The position numbers were made by a program, and so were the translations under genes. The notes beneath the pieces were generated by a model. It saw nothing but the letters and a program-made list of their open reading frames with translations. It searched no databases and was not told the DNA's origin. A stretch of DNA of 64,000 nt. Source: Variovorax sp. 54. GTDB taxonomy: Bacteria; Pseudomonadota; Gammaproteobacteria; Burkholderiales; Burkholderiaceae_C. Shown here piece after piece: positions 1-7,981 of this stretch. The number at the start of each line of letters is the position of its first letter. The first letter of the stretch is position 1. The stretch lies in NCBI RefSeq assembly GCF_002754375.1, contig NZ_PEFF01000001.1, positions 6,279,501 to 6,343,500 on the forward strand, in the 5' to 3' direction.

Positions 1-1
1 G

Positions 2-94
2 TACTCGGTGGCCGAGGAGCTGCCGATCTTCCTGTTCATCTTCGCGGTGCCGGCCGTGGTGGCGGGGTTGCTCTGGTGGAAGTTCGGGCGCTGA
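2..94 (+). CDS. C-terminal tail of a membrane transporter, probably MFS (partial)
   Basis: The window opens inside a gene. Reading frame 2 gives 30 residues and then TGA at 92-94. The residues contain a long hydrophobic run (PIFLFIFAVPAVVAGLLWW) followed by a short basic end (KFGR). This is the usual appearance of the last transmembrane helix and cytoplasmic tail of a major facilitator superfamily permease. The family and substrate cannot be fixed from so short a piece, and any polytopic membrane protein could end this way. The gene runs in the same direction as lgt, 57 bases upstream of it. Confidence 0.45.
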   Translation, partial: YSVAEELPIFLFIFAVPAVVAGLLWWKFGR

Positions 95-151
95 CATTGC
101 CCTGAATGCCCCCGTGCCGGCGGCGTCATGGCGCCACGGCACAATCGTCGG

Positions 152-982
152 ATGCTCATGTATCCGCAGATCAATCCCGTCGCCTTGCAGCTGGGGCCGG
201 TGGCCATTCACTGGTACGGCCTGACCTACCTGGCGGCCTTCGCGCTGTTTTACTTTCTTGGCACGCGCCGCCTGCGCCACGAGCCGTTCCGCTCGCTGGC
301 CACGGCCGGCGTGTGGCAACGCAAGGACATTGAGGACATCCTGTTCCTCGGCGTCATGGGCGTGATCGTCGGTGGCCGGCTCGGCTACTGCCTGTTCTAC
401 AAGCCCGGGTACTACCTCACGCACCCGCTCGAGATCCTGTATGTGTGGCAGGGCGGCATGAGCTTCCACGGCGGCCTGCTCGGCGTGGTCGGCGCCATGG
501 TGTGGTTCTCGCGCTCGCGTGCGCGGCCGTTCTGGCAGGTGATGGACTTCGTTGCGCCCTGCGTGCCGACCGGCCTGGCCGCGGGCCGCGTGGGCAACTT
601 CATCAACGGCGAGCTGTGGGGCCGCTTCAGCAGCCCCGACCTGCCGTGGGGCATGGTGTTCCCACAAAGCGGCTCGACGCTGCCGCGCCATCCGTCGCAG
701 GTCTACCAGTTCCTGCTCGAAGGGCTGCTGCTGTTCGTCGTGATGTGGCTCTACGCGCGCAAGGAGCGCAAGCAGGGGCAGGTCGCCGCCGTGTTCCTCA
801 TCGGCTATGGCGTGCTGCGCTTCGTGGCCGAGTACTTCCGCGAGCCCGACGATTTCCTGGGTCTGCGCGCGCTCAGCCTGAGCCAGGGCCAGTGGCTCAG
901 CGTGCCGATGGTGATCGGCGGCATCGCGCTGTGGATCTGGTTCGGCCGGGCCGGCAAGACCGGCAGCACCGCGCGCGCCTGA
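152..982 (+). CDS. lgt: Prolipoprotein diacylglyceryl transferase Lgt
   Basis: Lgt transfers the diacylglyceryl group of phosphatidylglycerol to the lipobox cysteine of prolipoproteins at the inner membrane, the first step of lipoprotein maturation. The 276-residue product has the family's multiple membrane helices and hallmark motifs: an HWYGL segment near the N terminus, [15 protein letters not shown] containing the conserved His-Gly, and the Lgt signature [14 protein letters not shown] with its Arg, Asn and Glu. EYFREPD lies near the C terminus. Length is normal. I chose the ATG at 152 because the protein matches family N termini from there. In-frame ATGs at 128 and 158 are alternatives, and none has a clear Shine-Dalgarno. 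The OMF lipoprotein at 35701 is a likely client. A strong terminator follows. Confidence 0.95.
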   Translation: MLMYPQINPVALQLGPVAIHWYGLTYLAAFALFYFLGTRRLRHEPFRSLATAGVWQRKDIEDILFLGVMGVIVGGRLGYCLFYKPGYYLTHPLEILYVWQGGMSFHGGLLGVVGAMVWFSRSRARPFWQVMDFVAPCVPTGLAAGRVGNFINGELWGRFSSPDLPWGMVFPQSGSTLPRHPSQVYQFLLEGLLLFVVMWLYARKERKQGQVAAVFLIGYGVLRFVAEYFREPDDFLGLRALSLSQGQWLSVPMVIGGIALWIWFGRAGKTGSTARA

Positions 983-1014
983 CGCTCCACACACCCGCGA
1001 TACACCCGCGAAAC

Positions 1015-1050
1015 GCGGCGCAGCACCTTCGGGTGCACGCCGCTTTTTTT
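1015..1050 (+). terminator. Rho-independent terminator after lgt
   Basis: A GC-rich stem is formed by GCGGCG at 1015-1020 with CGCCGC at 1038-1043 and by GCACC at 1023-1027 with GGTGC at 1032-1036. It has a stable TTCG tetraloop and is followed directly by seven T residues. It lies 33 bases after the lgt stop and separates lgt from the malonate operon. Confidence 0.9.
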
Positions 1051-1128
1051 CGTCCGTCTCAGGGTAATTCCGGGCCGCAAGGGCAGGGCGTGGCCCTTGC
1101 ATTGCGTTAACTGTCCACTCACAATTAT

Positions 1129-1150
1129 GCGTAATTACAGGAAATTACGC
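1129..1150. promoter_or_regulatory. Perfect palindrome, candidate operator of the GntR regulator
   Basis: GCGTAATT at 1129-1136 and its exact reverse complement AATTACGC at 1143-1150 flank a 6-base spacer. The AT-rich 8-bp arms stand out in a GC-rich background. The site lies 34 bases upstream of the chosen start of the GntR-family gene. FadR-subfamily GntR dimers bind such inverted repeats and often autoregulate, so this is a reasonable autoregulatory operator and may control the whole malonate operon. No binding data exist; the function is inferred. Confidence 0.6.
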
Positions 1151-1183
1151 GAAACGCCCACCGACTTTCCGAGTCTTCAACGC

Positions 1184-1852
1184 ATGCGCCTGGTCCCCAA
1201 TTCCCTCCACGACGAAGTCGCCGCCACCCTGCGCGAGCAGATCTTCGACGGCACGCTGGCGCCCGGCAGCTTCGTGGACGAGGTGACCCTGTGCGAGCGG
1301 CTGTCGATCTCGCGCACGCCGCTGCGCGAAGCGCTGAAGGTGCTCACGGCTGAAGGCCTGCTGCGCCATGAGCCGCGCCGCGGCTGCTTCGTGAACGAGG
1401 TGACGGAGCGCGACCTCGACGAGATCTTTCCGGTCATTGCGCTGCTCGAAGGGCGCTGCGCCTACGAGGCTGCGCGCAACGCCAGCGACGCCGAGCTGAA
1501 CGAGCTCGACGCGTTGCACGAGCGCCTGGTGCGCTATGCCAAGGCGCGGCGCATCAACGACTACTACGCCACCAACCACATCATTCACGAGGCGATCATC
1601 AAGCTCGCCGACAACAAGTGGCTGGCGCTGGTGATCGGCGACCTGCGCAAGATTCTCAAACTCGCGCGGCTGCAGCAGCTGCACGCGCCGGGGCGGCTCG
1701 ACCAGAGCCTGTCGGAGCACCTGGCCGTGTTCGCGGCGCTCAAGGCGCGCGACAGCGAAGGCGCCGACGCCGCCATGCGCACCCACATGACGCGCCAGCG
1801 CGAAGCATTGCGCGAAGTCATGCAACAGCAGAAATCCCGGGTGATGCCGTGA
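1184..1852 (+). CDS. GntR family (FadR subfamily) transcriptional regulator of the malonate operon
   Basis: The 222-residue protein has an N-terminal winged helix-turn-helix (RTPLREALKVLTAEGLLRHE, with the conserved PLREAL core) and a C-terminal all-helical FCD-type effector domain with the usual acidic and His residues (ALLEGRCAYEAA, HIIHEAII, THMTRQREAL). It is the first gene of a run containing malonyl-CoA decarboxylase and malonyl-CoA synthetase. By analogy with MatR of rhizobial mat operons it probably senses malonate or malonyl-CoA. An earlier in-frame ATG at 1127 would place the palindrome 1129-1150 inside the coding region, so I prefer 1184, although no strong ribosome-binding site precedes either start. 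Confidence 0.85.
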   Translation: MRLVPNSLHDEVAATLREQIFDGTLAPGSFVDEVTLCERLSISRTPLREALKVLTAEGLLRHEPRRGCFVNEVTERDLDEIFPVIALLEGRCAYEAARNASDAELNELDALHERLVRYAKARRINDYYATNHIIHEAIIKLADNKWLALVIGDLRKILKLARLQQLHAPGRLDQSLSEHLAVFAALKARDSEGADAAMRTHMTRQREALREVMQQQKSRVMP

Positions 1853-1892
1853 GAGGCACCGCCCATATAGCCAACGGCACAGGAGCAGATCG

Positions 1893-3359
1893 ATGAGTGC
1901 GACCGAGTGGTTCCAGGCGCGCCTGCGCATGGGCGAATCGTCCAAGGTCCCCGTGGCGAGCAACGGCGCCACGAAGGGCTCGGCCCGCCACACGCCCAAG
2001 CCCAGCGCCCGCACCACCGCCGAGCGGCTGCTGGCCACGCTGCGCAAGGCCGACGAGGCGCTGTCGCCGCGCACACTGCGCCGCGTGCTGGCCGAGTTGC
2101 AGGCCGTGATCGATCCGCGCGTGAGCGAGGTCGAGGGCGGCCGCCGCGCCCATGCCATCGCGCAGGCCTACGCCGGCGCTTCGCCTGAAGAGCGCCGCGA
2201 CTACTGGGCGCTCATGAGCGAGCATTTCGCCGCCGACGCGGGCAAGCTCAACAGCGCGCGCGACCAGCACCAGACCGCCGTCGGCACGCCCGACGAAGGG
2301 CAGGCCGAGCTGCGCCTGCGCCGCGCGCTGGTGTCGCCGCGCATGCGGCTGCTGCAGCGCTTCGCGGTCGAGCCTGGTGGCATGCGCTTTCTGGTCGACC
2401 TGCGCGCCGACCTGCTGCCGTGCCTGAAGTCCGACAAGCGCCTGCTCGCGCTCGAGGCCGAGCTGGAGCACCTGTTTTCCACCTGGTTCGACGTGGCGTT
2501 CCTTGAGCTGCGCCGCATCGACTGGAACTCGCCGGCGTCGCTGATCGAGAAGCTCATCCGCTACGAGGCGGTGCATGACATCAAGAGCTGGTCCGATGTG
2601 AAGAACCGGCTCGACGACAGCGACCGCCGCTGCTACGGCTTCTTCCATCCGCGCCTGCCGAACGAACCGCTCATCTTTGTCGAGGTGGCGCTGGTCGACC
2701 GCATCAGCGAAGGCATCATGCCGCTGCTCGACGAGGCCGCCGTGCCGGTGCAGCCGGCCAAGGCGACCACCGCGATCTTCTATTCGATCAGCAACACGCA
2801 GACCGGCCTGCGCGGCGTGAGCTTTGGCGACTCGCTCATCAAGCGCGTGGTCGAGACCCTGCAGGACGAGCTGCCGCGCCTGAAGACCTTCGCCACGCTG
2901 TCGCCCATTCCGGGCCTGCGCGCGTGGCTCGCCAAGAACGCCGCCGAGCTGCTGCCGCGCCTGGACGAGAAGCGCGAAGCCGAACTCGGCCGCCTCGTCG
3001 GCTCGGTGCCGCCGACGGCCGAGCGCTTGCTGGCCGCGGTCGATGCGGCCGCAGAGCTCGACGCGAAATCGCCGCTGCGCCAGTGGCTGCTGCAGGCCGC
3101 TGCCGAGTACCTGGGCCGCACGCTGGTCGACGGCACGCCGGCCGACCCGGTGGCGCGCTTCCACCTTGGCAATGGCGCGCGCGTCGAACGGCTCAACTGG
3201 GCCGGCGACCCGTCGGCCAAGGGGCTCAAGCAGTCGTATGGCCTCATGGTCAACTACCTGTACGACCTCAAGCGCCTGGACCGCCATCGCACCTGGCTGG
3301 CCGAAGGCAAGATCGCGGTTTCGGGAGACATCGAAGGCCTGTTCCTCAAAAAAGGCTGA
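1893..3359 (+). CDS. matA: Malonyl-CoA decarboxylase
   Basis: This enzyme converts malonyl-CoA to acetyl-CoA and CO2. The 488-residue protein carries the two catalytic landmarks of the family: Ser337 in LSPIPGL and His424 in FHLGNGARVERLNW. These correspond to the Ser and His of the catalytic dyad described for the human enzyme. The N-terminal part is a helical bundle and the C-terminal part the GNAT-like catalytic domain. An AGGAG ribosome-binding site precedes the ATG. It sits 40 bases after the GntR gene and upstream of a solute receptor, a crotonase and malonyl-CoA synthetase, the order expected for malonate catabolism (malonate to malonyl-CoA to acetyl-CoA). The symbol follows rhizobial mat usage. 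Confidence 0.93.
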   Translation: MSATEWFQARLRMGESSKVPVASNGATKGSARHTPKPSARTTAERLLATLRKADEALSPRTLRRVLAELQAVIDPRVSEVEGGRRAHAIAQAYAGASPEERRDYWALMSEHFAADAGKLNSARDQHQTAVGTPDEGQAELRLRRALVSPRMRLLQRFAVEPGGMRFLVDLRADLLPCLKSDKRLLALEAELEHLFSTWFDVAFLELRRIDWNSPASLIEKLIRYEAVHDIKSWSDVKNRLDDSDRRCYGFFHPRLPNEPLIFVEVALVDRISEGIMPLLDEAAVPVQPAKATTAIFYSISNTQTGLRGVSFGDSLIKRVVETLQDELPRLKTFATLSPIPGLRAWLAKNAAELLPRLDEKREAELGRLVGSVPPTAERLLAAVDAAAELDAKSPLRQWLLQAAAEYLGRTLVDGTPADPVARFHLGNGARVERLNWAGDPSAKGLKQSYGLMVNYLYDLKRLDRHRTWLAEGKIAVSGDIEGLFLKKG

Positions 3360-3452
3360 GTCCGTTCGCTTCGCCGCGGCAGCGCTGCGGCCCGCACCTT
3401 GACCGCCGGAGGGCGGCAACTTCCACAACGACGACGACAGGAGACGAGACAG

Positions 3453-4442
3453 ATGACGCAACAGAGTTTTCAACGACGCGATGTGCTGCGCGTCGCCGCC
3501 GCTGCCGGGGCCGTGGCCCTTTGCGGTGGTGCGCGCGCCCAAGGCTGGCCGACCAAGCCGGTGACCATGGTGGTGCCGTTCCCGGCCGGCGGAGGCACCG
3601 ACGCCTTTGCGCGCCCGCTGTCGGCCCAGTTCTCACGCGCTGCAGGCCAGACGCTGGTCATCGACAACCGCGGCGGCGCCGGCGGCACCGTGGGCGCGAG
3701 CATTGCAGCCAAGCTGCCGGCCGACGGCTACTCGCTCTTCATGGGCGCCGTGCACCACGCCATCGCACCGTCGATCTACCCCAAGCTCGACTACGACCTC
3801 GAGAAAGACTTCGTGCCCCTGATGCTGCTGGCCAACGTGCCGCAGGTGGTGGTGGTCAACCCGAAGCGGGTGCAGGCCGCGACCATCCAGGAATTCATTG
3901 CCACCGCCAAGCGCAACCCCGGCAAGCTCAACTACGGTTCGGCCGGCTCGGGCACGTCGCACCACCTGGCGGGCGAGCTGTTCAAGCTGCAGACCGGCAC
4001 CTTCATCACCCACATTCCGTACCGCGGCGCGGGCCCGGCGCTGTCCGACCTGATCGCGGGCAACGTCGACCTGATGTTCGACGGCCTCGGTTCTTCCGCG
4101 CAGCATATCAAGGGCGGGCGCGTCAAGGCGCTGATGGTCGCCGGCGCCAAGCGCAACCCCGCCTTCCCCGACGTGCCCTGCGCCGCCGAGGTCGGCTTGC
4201 CCGACTACACCGTCACCACCTGGTATGGCCTGTGGGCGCCCAAGGGCACGCCGGCCGAAGCGCAGACGCAGATCATCGAGACGATGAAGAAGGCGCTCGG
4301 CACCGACGAGCTGAAAGCCATCTGGGCCCAGAACGGCTCCGAGATTCCGAACGTCACGAACGCCGCCTACGGTCGCTTCGTCAACGCCGAGATCAAGCGA
4401 TGGGCGACCGTCGTGAAGGCCTCGGGCGCCAAGCTCGAATGA
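3453..4442 (+). CDS. Bug-family (TctC-like) periplasmic solute receptor
   Basis: The 329-residue secreted protein has an N-terminal signal with a twin-arginine-like QRRDVL followed by an Ala-rich hydrophobic core ending GGARAQG. The mature part starts WPTKPVTMVVPFPAGGGTDAFAR, a typical Bug start, and has the usual two-lobe fold signature (DNRGGAGGT, GSAGSGTSHHLAGELF, PYRGAGPAL). Bug proteins bind carboxylates such as tricarboxylates or benzoates for TTT transporters. Here the ligand is probably malonate or a related dicarboxylate, inferred from the operon. No TctA/TctB membrane subunits are encoded nearby, which is common for Bug genes. A GGAGACGAG element precedes the ATG. Its stop overlaps the next start (ATGA). 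Confidence 0.88.
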   Translation: MTQQSFQRRDVLRVAAAAGAVALCGGARAQGWPTKPVTMVVPFPAGGGTDAFARPLSAQFSRAAGQTLVIDNRGGAGGTVGASIAAKLPADGYSLFMGAVHHAIAPSIYPKLDYDLEKDFVPLMLLANVPQVVVVNPKRVQAATIQEFIATAKRNPGKLNYGSAGSGTSHHLAGELFKLQTGTFITHIPYRGAGPALSDLIAGNVDLMFDGLGSSAQHIKGGRVKALMVAGAKRNPAFPDVPCAAEVGLPDYTVTTWYGLWAPKGTPAEAQTQIIETMKKALGTDELKAIWAQNGSEIPNVTNAAYGRFVNAEIKRWATVVKASGAKLE

Positions 4443-5224
4443 GCGATCGGCAGGTCTCGCTGCGCCGCGAAGGCGCCGTGGCGGTCGTCACGCTGTCGAA
4501 CCCGGGGCGTCTCAATGCGATGACGCGCGCCATGTGGCGCGAGTTGCGCGCGGTGTTCGACGGCTTGCGTGCCGACGACGGCGCGTTGCGCTGCGTCGTC
4601 GTGCGCGGGGAGGGCGGTGCCTTCTGCGCGGGCGGCGACATCTCCGAGTACCCCTCGTTCCGCTTCGAGGAAGCGAGCCTGCGCGAATTCCACGAAAACG
4701 AAGTCTGGGCCGCGCTGCAGGCGATGCTCGACTACCCGCTGCCGCTGGTGGCCCAGATCGAAGGTGCCTGCATGGGCGCCGGCGTCGAGATCGCCAGCTG
4801 CTGCGACATCCGCCTGGCCGGCGCGTCGTCGAAGTTCGGCGCGCCGATCGCGAAGCTGGGCTTCCCGATGGCGCCGCGCGAAGCCGCGCTGGTGCATGGC
4901 GCCATCGGCGACGTGCTGGCGCGCGACATGCTGCTGGCCGCCGGTGTGCATGGCGCGCAGCGGCTGTACGACGCCGGCTTTCTCTTGCACGTGCTGCCCG
5001 ACGCCGAAGTGCCCGCCGCCGCGCAGGCGCATGCCGCGCGCATCGCGGCGCTGTCGCCGCAGGCCGCGCGCCTGCACAAGGCCACCTTCACCGCACTGAA
5101 GAGCGGCGGTGCGGCGGCGCAGCAGTTGCTGGCCACCGCGTATGACTACGCCGACACCGCCGAGCACCGCGAAGGCATCGATGCCTTCCTGGCCAAGCGC
5201 CCTCCGAATTTCCGCTCTTCCTGA
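4439..5224 (+). CDS. Enoyl-CoA hydratase/isomerase (crotonase) family protein
   Basis: The 261-residue crotonase-fold protein has the two oxyanion-hole regions GEGGAFCAGGDISEYPSF and GACMGAGVEIASCCDIRLAG, followed by SSKFGAPIAKLGFPMAP. Length is typical of single-domain enoyl-CoA hydratases. The start ATG overlaps the TGA of the Bug receptor gene, indicating translational coupling. Its substrate is unknown. Within a malonate operon it may act on a malonyl-CoA-related or short-chain CoA ester, but crotonases catalyse many reactions and the context does not decide. It is 12 bases from malonyl-CoA synthetase. Confidence 0.88.
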   Translation: MSDRQVSLRREGAVAVVTLSNPGRLNAMTRAMWRELRAVFDGLRADDGALRCVVVRGEGGAFCAGGDISEYPSFRFEEASLREFHENEVWAALQAMLDYPLPLVAQIEGACMGAGVEIASCCDIRLAGASSKFGAPIAKLGFPMAPREAALVHGAIGDVLARDMLLAAGVHGAQRLYDAGFLLHVLPDAEVPAAAQAHAARIAALSPQAARLHKATFTALKSGGAAAQQLLATAYDYADTAEHREGIDAFLAKRPPNFRSS

Positions 5225-5236
5225 GCCTGCCGTTCG

Positions 5237-6796
5237 ATGATGACGAAGATGATGAAGACGAAGTCCTCCCCCAACGCCAACCTGTTCGCCGCCTTGCGCG
5301 CGGCCTTTCCCGCCGACCTCGACGCCATCGCGGTCGAGACCGAGAACGGCCTGCATTACTCGTGGCGCGACCTCGACCGCGCCAGCGCGATGATCGCCAA
5401 CCTGCTCGACGGCCTGAAGCTCGAGAAGGGCGCACGCGTCGCCGTGCAGGTCGAGAAATCGGTCGAAGCCATGCTGCTGTACCTCGCGACCCTGCGCGCG
5501 GGCTACGTGTTCCTGCCGCTCAACACGGCCTACCAGAGCGCAGAGATCGAGTACTTCATCGGCAACGCCGAGCCCGCCGTGGTCGTGTGCACCGGCCGCA
5601 ACGCGGCCTGGGTGCGCCCGATTGCCGAAGCGGCCGGCACGCGCCATGTGTTCACGCTGGACGACGACCGCACCGGCACGCTGCTCGATGCTGCAGCGCG
5701 CTGCAGCGACCGCCACACCGTCGCCATCAAGAAGCCCGACGACCTCGCCGCCATCCTGTACACCAGCGGCACCACGGGCCGCAGCAAGGGCGCGATGCTC
5801 ACGCACCGCAACCTGCTGTCGAACGCCGAAGTGCTCAAGACCTATTGGGGCTGGAAGAAGGGCGACGTGCTCATTCACGCGCTGCCCATCTTCCACGTGC
5901 ATGGGCTGTTCGTGGCGCTGCACGGCGCGCTGCTCAACGGCAGCAAGATCATCTGGTTCTCGAAGTTCGACCCGAAGCGCATCGTCGCCAAGCTGCCCGA
6001 GGCCACCGTGTTCATGGGCGTGCCCACGCTCTACGTGCGTCTGCTGGCCGAGCCGGGCCTCACGCGCGAGGCGGTGCGCACCATGCGCCTGTTCGTCGCG
6101 GGCTCGGCGCCGCTGCTCATCGAGACCTTTGACGAATGGCGCGAGCGCACCGGCCACACGATCCTCGAACGCTACGGCATGAGCGAGACCGCGATGCTCA
6201 CGTCCAACCCGTACGACGCGAAGAAGGGCGAGCGCCGCGGCGGCACCGTCGGCTTCGCGCTGCCCGGCGTGCAGCTGCGCGTGCGCGACGACGAGGGCAA
6301 GGACCTGCCGGTCGACGAAATCGGCGGCATCCAGGTGAAGGGCCCCAACGTGTTCGCCGGCTACTGGCGCATGCCCGAGAAGACGAAGGAAGAGTTCACC
6401 GCCGACGGTTTCTTCAAGACCGGCGACGTGGGCAAGATCGATGCACGCGGCTACATCACCATCGTGGGGCGCAGCAAGGACCTGATCATCAGCGGCGGCT
6501 ACAACGTCTACCCGGCCGAGATCGAGGGCTACATCAACGAGATGGCCGGCGTGGCCGAAAGCGCCGTCATCGGCGTGCCGCACCCCGATTTTGGCGAGGT
6601 GGGCGTGGCCATCGTGATCCCCAAGGCCGGCGCCGCGATCGACGCTGACGCCATCGTGGCCGAACTCAAGGCCAAGCTCGCGAACTTCAAGATTCCGAAG
6701 CGCTGCTTCGTCGTGCCGGAACTGCCGCGCAACACGATGGGGAAGGTGCAGAAGGCGCTGCTGCGGGCGGAGCACAAGGAACTGTTCGCAGGCTAG
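5237..6796 (+). CDS. matB: Malonyl-CoA synthetase (malonate-CoA ligase) MatB
   Basis: This is a 519-residue acyl-adenylate-forming enzyme (ANL superfamily) that activates malonate with ATP and CoA. Visible motifs are the P-loop YTSGTTGRSKGAML (A3), the ERYGMSETAM motif (A5), the GDVGKID region (A7), GRSKDLIISGGYNVYPAEIE (A8 hinge) and the catalytic Lys in PRNTMGKVQKALL (A10). The stretch MLTSNPYDAKKGERRGGTVG is characteristic of MatB. With the upstream decarboxylase it completes malonate to acetyl-CoA. The ATG at 5237 has a second ATG immediately after it and no strong ribosome-binding site. Its stop overlaps the stop of the convergent nitrilase by four bases. Confidence 0.93.
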   Translation: MMTKMMKTKSSPNANLFAALRAAFPADLDAIAVETENGLHYSWRDLDRASAMIANLLDGLKLEKGARVAVQVEKSVEAMLLYLATLRAGYVFLPLNTAYQSAEIEYFIGNAEPAVVVCTGRNAAWVRPIAEAAGTRHVFTLDDDRTGTLLDAAARCSDRHTVAIKKPDDLAAILYTSGTTGRSKGAMLTHRNLLSNAEVLKTYWGWKKGDVLIHALPIFHVHGLFVALHGALLNGSKIIWFSKFDPKRIVAKLPEATVFMGVPTLYVRLLAEPGLTREAVRTMRLFVAGSAPLLIETFDEWRERTGHTILERYGMSETAMLTSNPYDAKKGERRGGTVGFALPGVQLRVRDDEGKDLPVDEIGGIQVKGPNVFAGYWRMPEKTKEEFTADGFFKTGDVGKIDARGYITIVGRSKDLIISGGYNVYPAEIEGYINEMAGVAESAVIGVPHPDFGEVGVAIVIPKAGAAIDADAIVAELKAKLANFKIPKRCFVVPELPRNTMGKVQKALLRAEHKELFAG

Positions 6797-7803
6797 GCCT
6801 GGACAGTCGCAGGCTCGGGCACGCTGCCCTCAGGCTCCGGCGTGAGCTGCACCACCACGGGCGTGCGCCGCGTCTTGTTCAGCAGCAGCTGCGTGACGTC
6901 GGGCCGCGCATAGTGGCCGCTCGGGTCGGCCGCCGCCTTGGCGAGCGCGATCATGCCGAGGTCGATGTCGGCGATCACCAGGCCTTCGGCGTCCTCGGCC
7001 AGCGGCGTGCCCAGCGGCGAACCGTCCGGACCGTAGATGCGCGCATGCCCGCCGCCGACGCCCAGCATCTGCCGCTTGCCGTCGTCGGTGCACATCAGCT
7101 CGCTCATGGCCTTCGACACCGTGGCGCAGGGCGCGATGACGAAGCAGCCGCCCTCGACCGCATACACCTGGCTCGCGGCGTTGTTGACCTCATGGCCCAG
7201 CGCGTAGGCCGCGCCGCGGTAGAGCGAAAAGCTCGGCCATGCGCCGCAGTGGATCTGCTCGTTCTGCGAATACATCGCGTACTTGCTCAGCGGCTGCAGA
7301 TGCTCCCAGCAGCACAGCGAGCCGATGTTGCCCAGCGGCGTCTCGACCACATGCAGGTCGGCGCCGTCGCCTTCGCCGAACACGGTGCGCTCCACGTGCG
7401 TGGGCTTGAGCTTGCGGCGCGTCTGCACCGTGCGGCCCTGGTCGTCGATCAGCGCCTGCGCGATGTACAGGCTGCCCGCGGCTTTCTCGCTGTAGCCGAG
7501 CGACAGCCAGATCTTGTGCTGGCGCGCCGCGGCCTGCAGGCGCTCGAACTCGGGCGAGCCGATGACCAGCGAGTTGTCGTGGTAGCGCTGCACGAACTGC
7601 ATGCCCCACGCCGGCGAATCGAGCCAGACCCACCACGGGTAGCCGGGCACCCAGGTCTCGGGAAAGGCGATGAGCTGCACGCCCTGTTGCGCGGCCTGCG
7701 CCATCAGCTCGATGGTCTTGTCGATGGTGGCGTCGAGGTCGAGGAACACGGGTGCGGCCTGCACGGCGGCGACGCGGAGCTTGGGGTGGACGGTGGTCGG
7801 CAT
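6793..7803 (-). CDS. Nitrilase family carbon-nitrogen hydrolase
   Basis: The 336-residue protein has the nitrilase-superfamily triad: Glu49 in AFPETWVPGYPWW, Lys in RRKLKPTHVERTVFGEGDG (K131/K133) and Cys165 in GSLCCWEHLQPL. The CWEH and RTVFGEGDG motifs are those of true nitrilases (branch 1), which hydrolyse a nitrile to acid plus ammonia, rather than amidases. Substrate preference cannot be read from sequence. The ATG has a GGAG ribosome-binding site eight bases upstream. A divergent AraC regulator 178 bases away is the likely controller. Longer upstream reading in frame is intergenic and not part of the gene. Confidence 0.92.
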   Translation of the reverse strand: MPTTVHPKLRVAAVQAAPVFLDLDATIDKTIELMAQAAQQGVQLIAFPETWVPGYPWWVWLDSPAWGMQFVQRYHDNSLVIGSPEFERLQAAARQHKIWLSLGYSEKAAGSLYIAQALIDDQGRTVQTRRKLKPTHVERTVFGEGDGADLHVVETPLGNIGSLCCWEHLQPLSKYAMYSQNEQIHCGAWPSFSLYRGAAYALGHEVNNAASQVYAVEGGCFVIAPCATVSKAMSELMCTDDGKRQMLGVGGGHARIYGPDGSPLGTPLAEDAEGLVIADIDLGMIALAKAAADPSGHYARPDVTQLLLNKTRRTPVVVQLTPEPEGSVPEPATVQA

Positions 7804-7905
7804 GGGGTGTTCTCCAGGGGCAATGAACGTAACGAAATCCCCGCCGTGCGCACCGGGTTTGCGCGGTGGCATGCGGGTTGCATGAAGCGTAGATTCGCGC
7901 CGCCG

Positions 7906-7934
7906 GAACGCCTTGACCCGGATTGGCGGCGTTC
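7906..7934. promoter_or_regulatory. Inverted repeat in the nitrilase/AraC intergenic region
   Basis: GAACGCC at 7906-7912 and GGCGTTC at 7928-7934 form a 7-bp inverted repeat with a 15-base gap, in the 178-base divergent region. It could be a regulator-binding site. GC-rich sequence of this size gives such repeats by chance, so the call is weak. Confidence 0.25.
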
Positions 7935-7981
7935 TTGTTCCAGCGTTGCATGTGCCTTGCGAAGGCCTTCCGAGGACCCCG

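Noticed and set aside
4367..6775. 802-residue open frame on the minus strand opposite the crotonase and matB
   Set aside because: Composition is rich in His, Arg, Gln and Gly with no domain; it is a GC-rich mirror of two well-supported genes.
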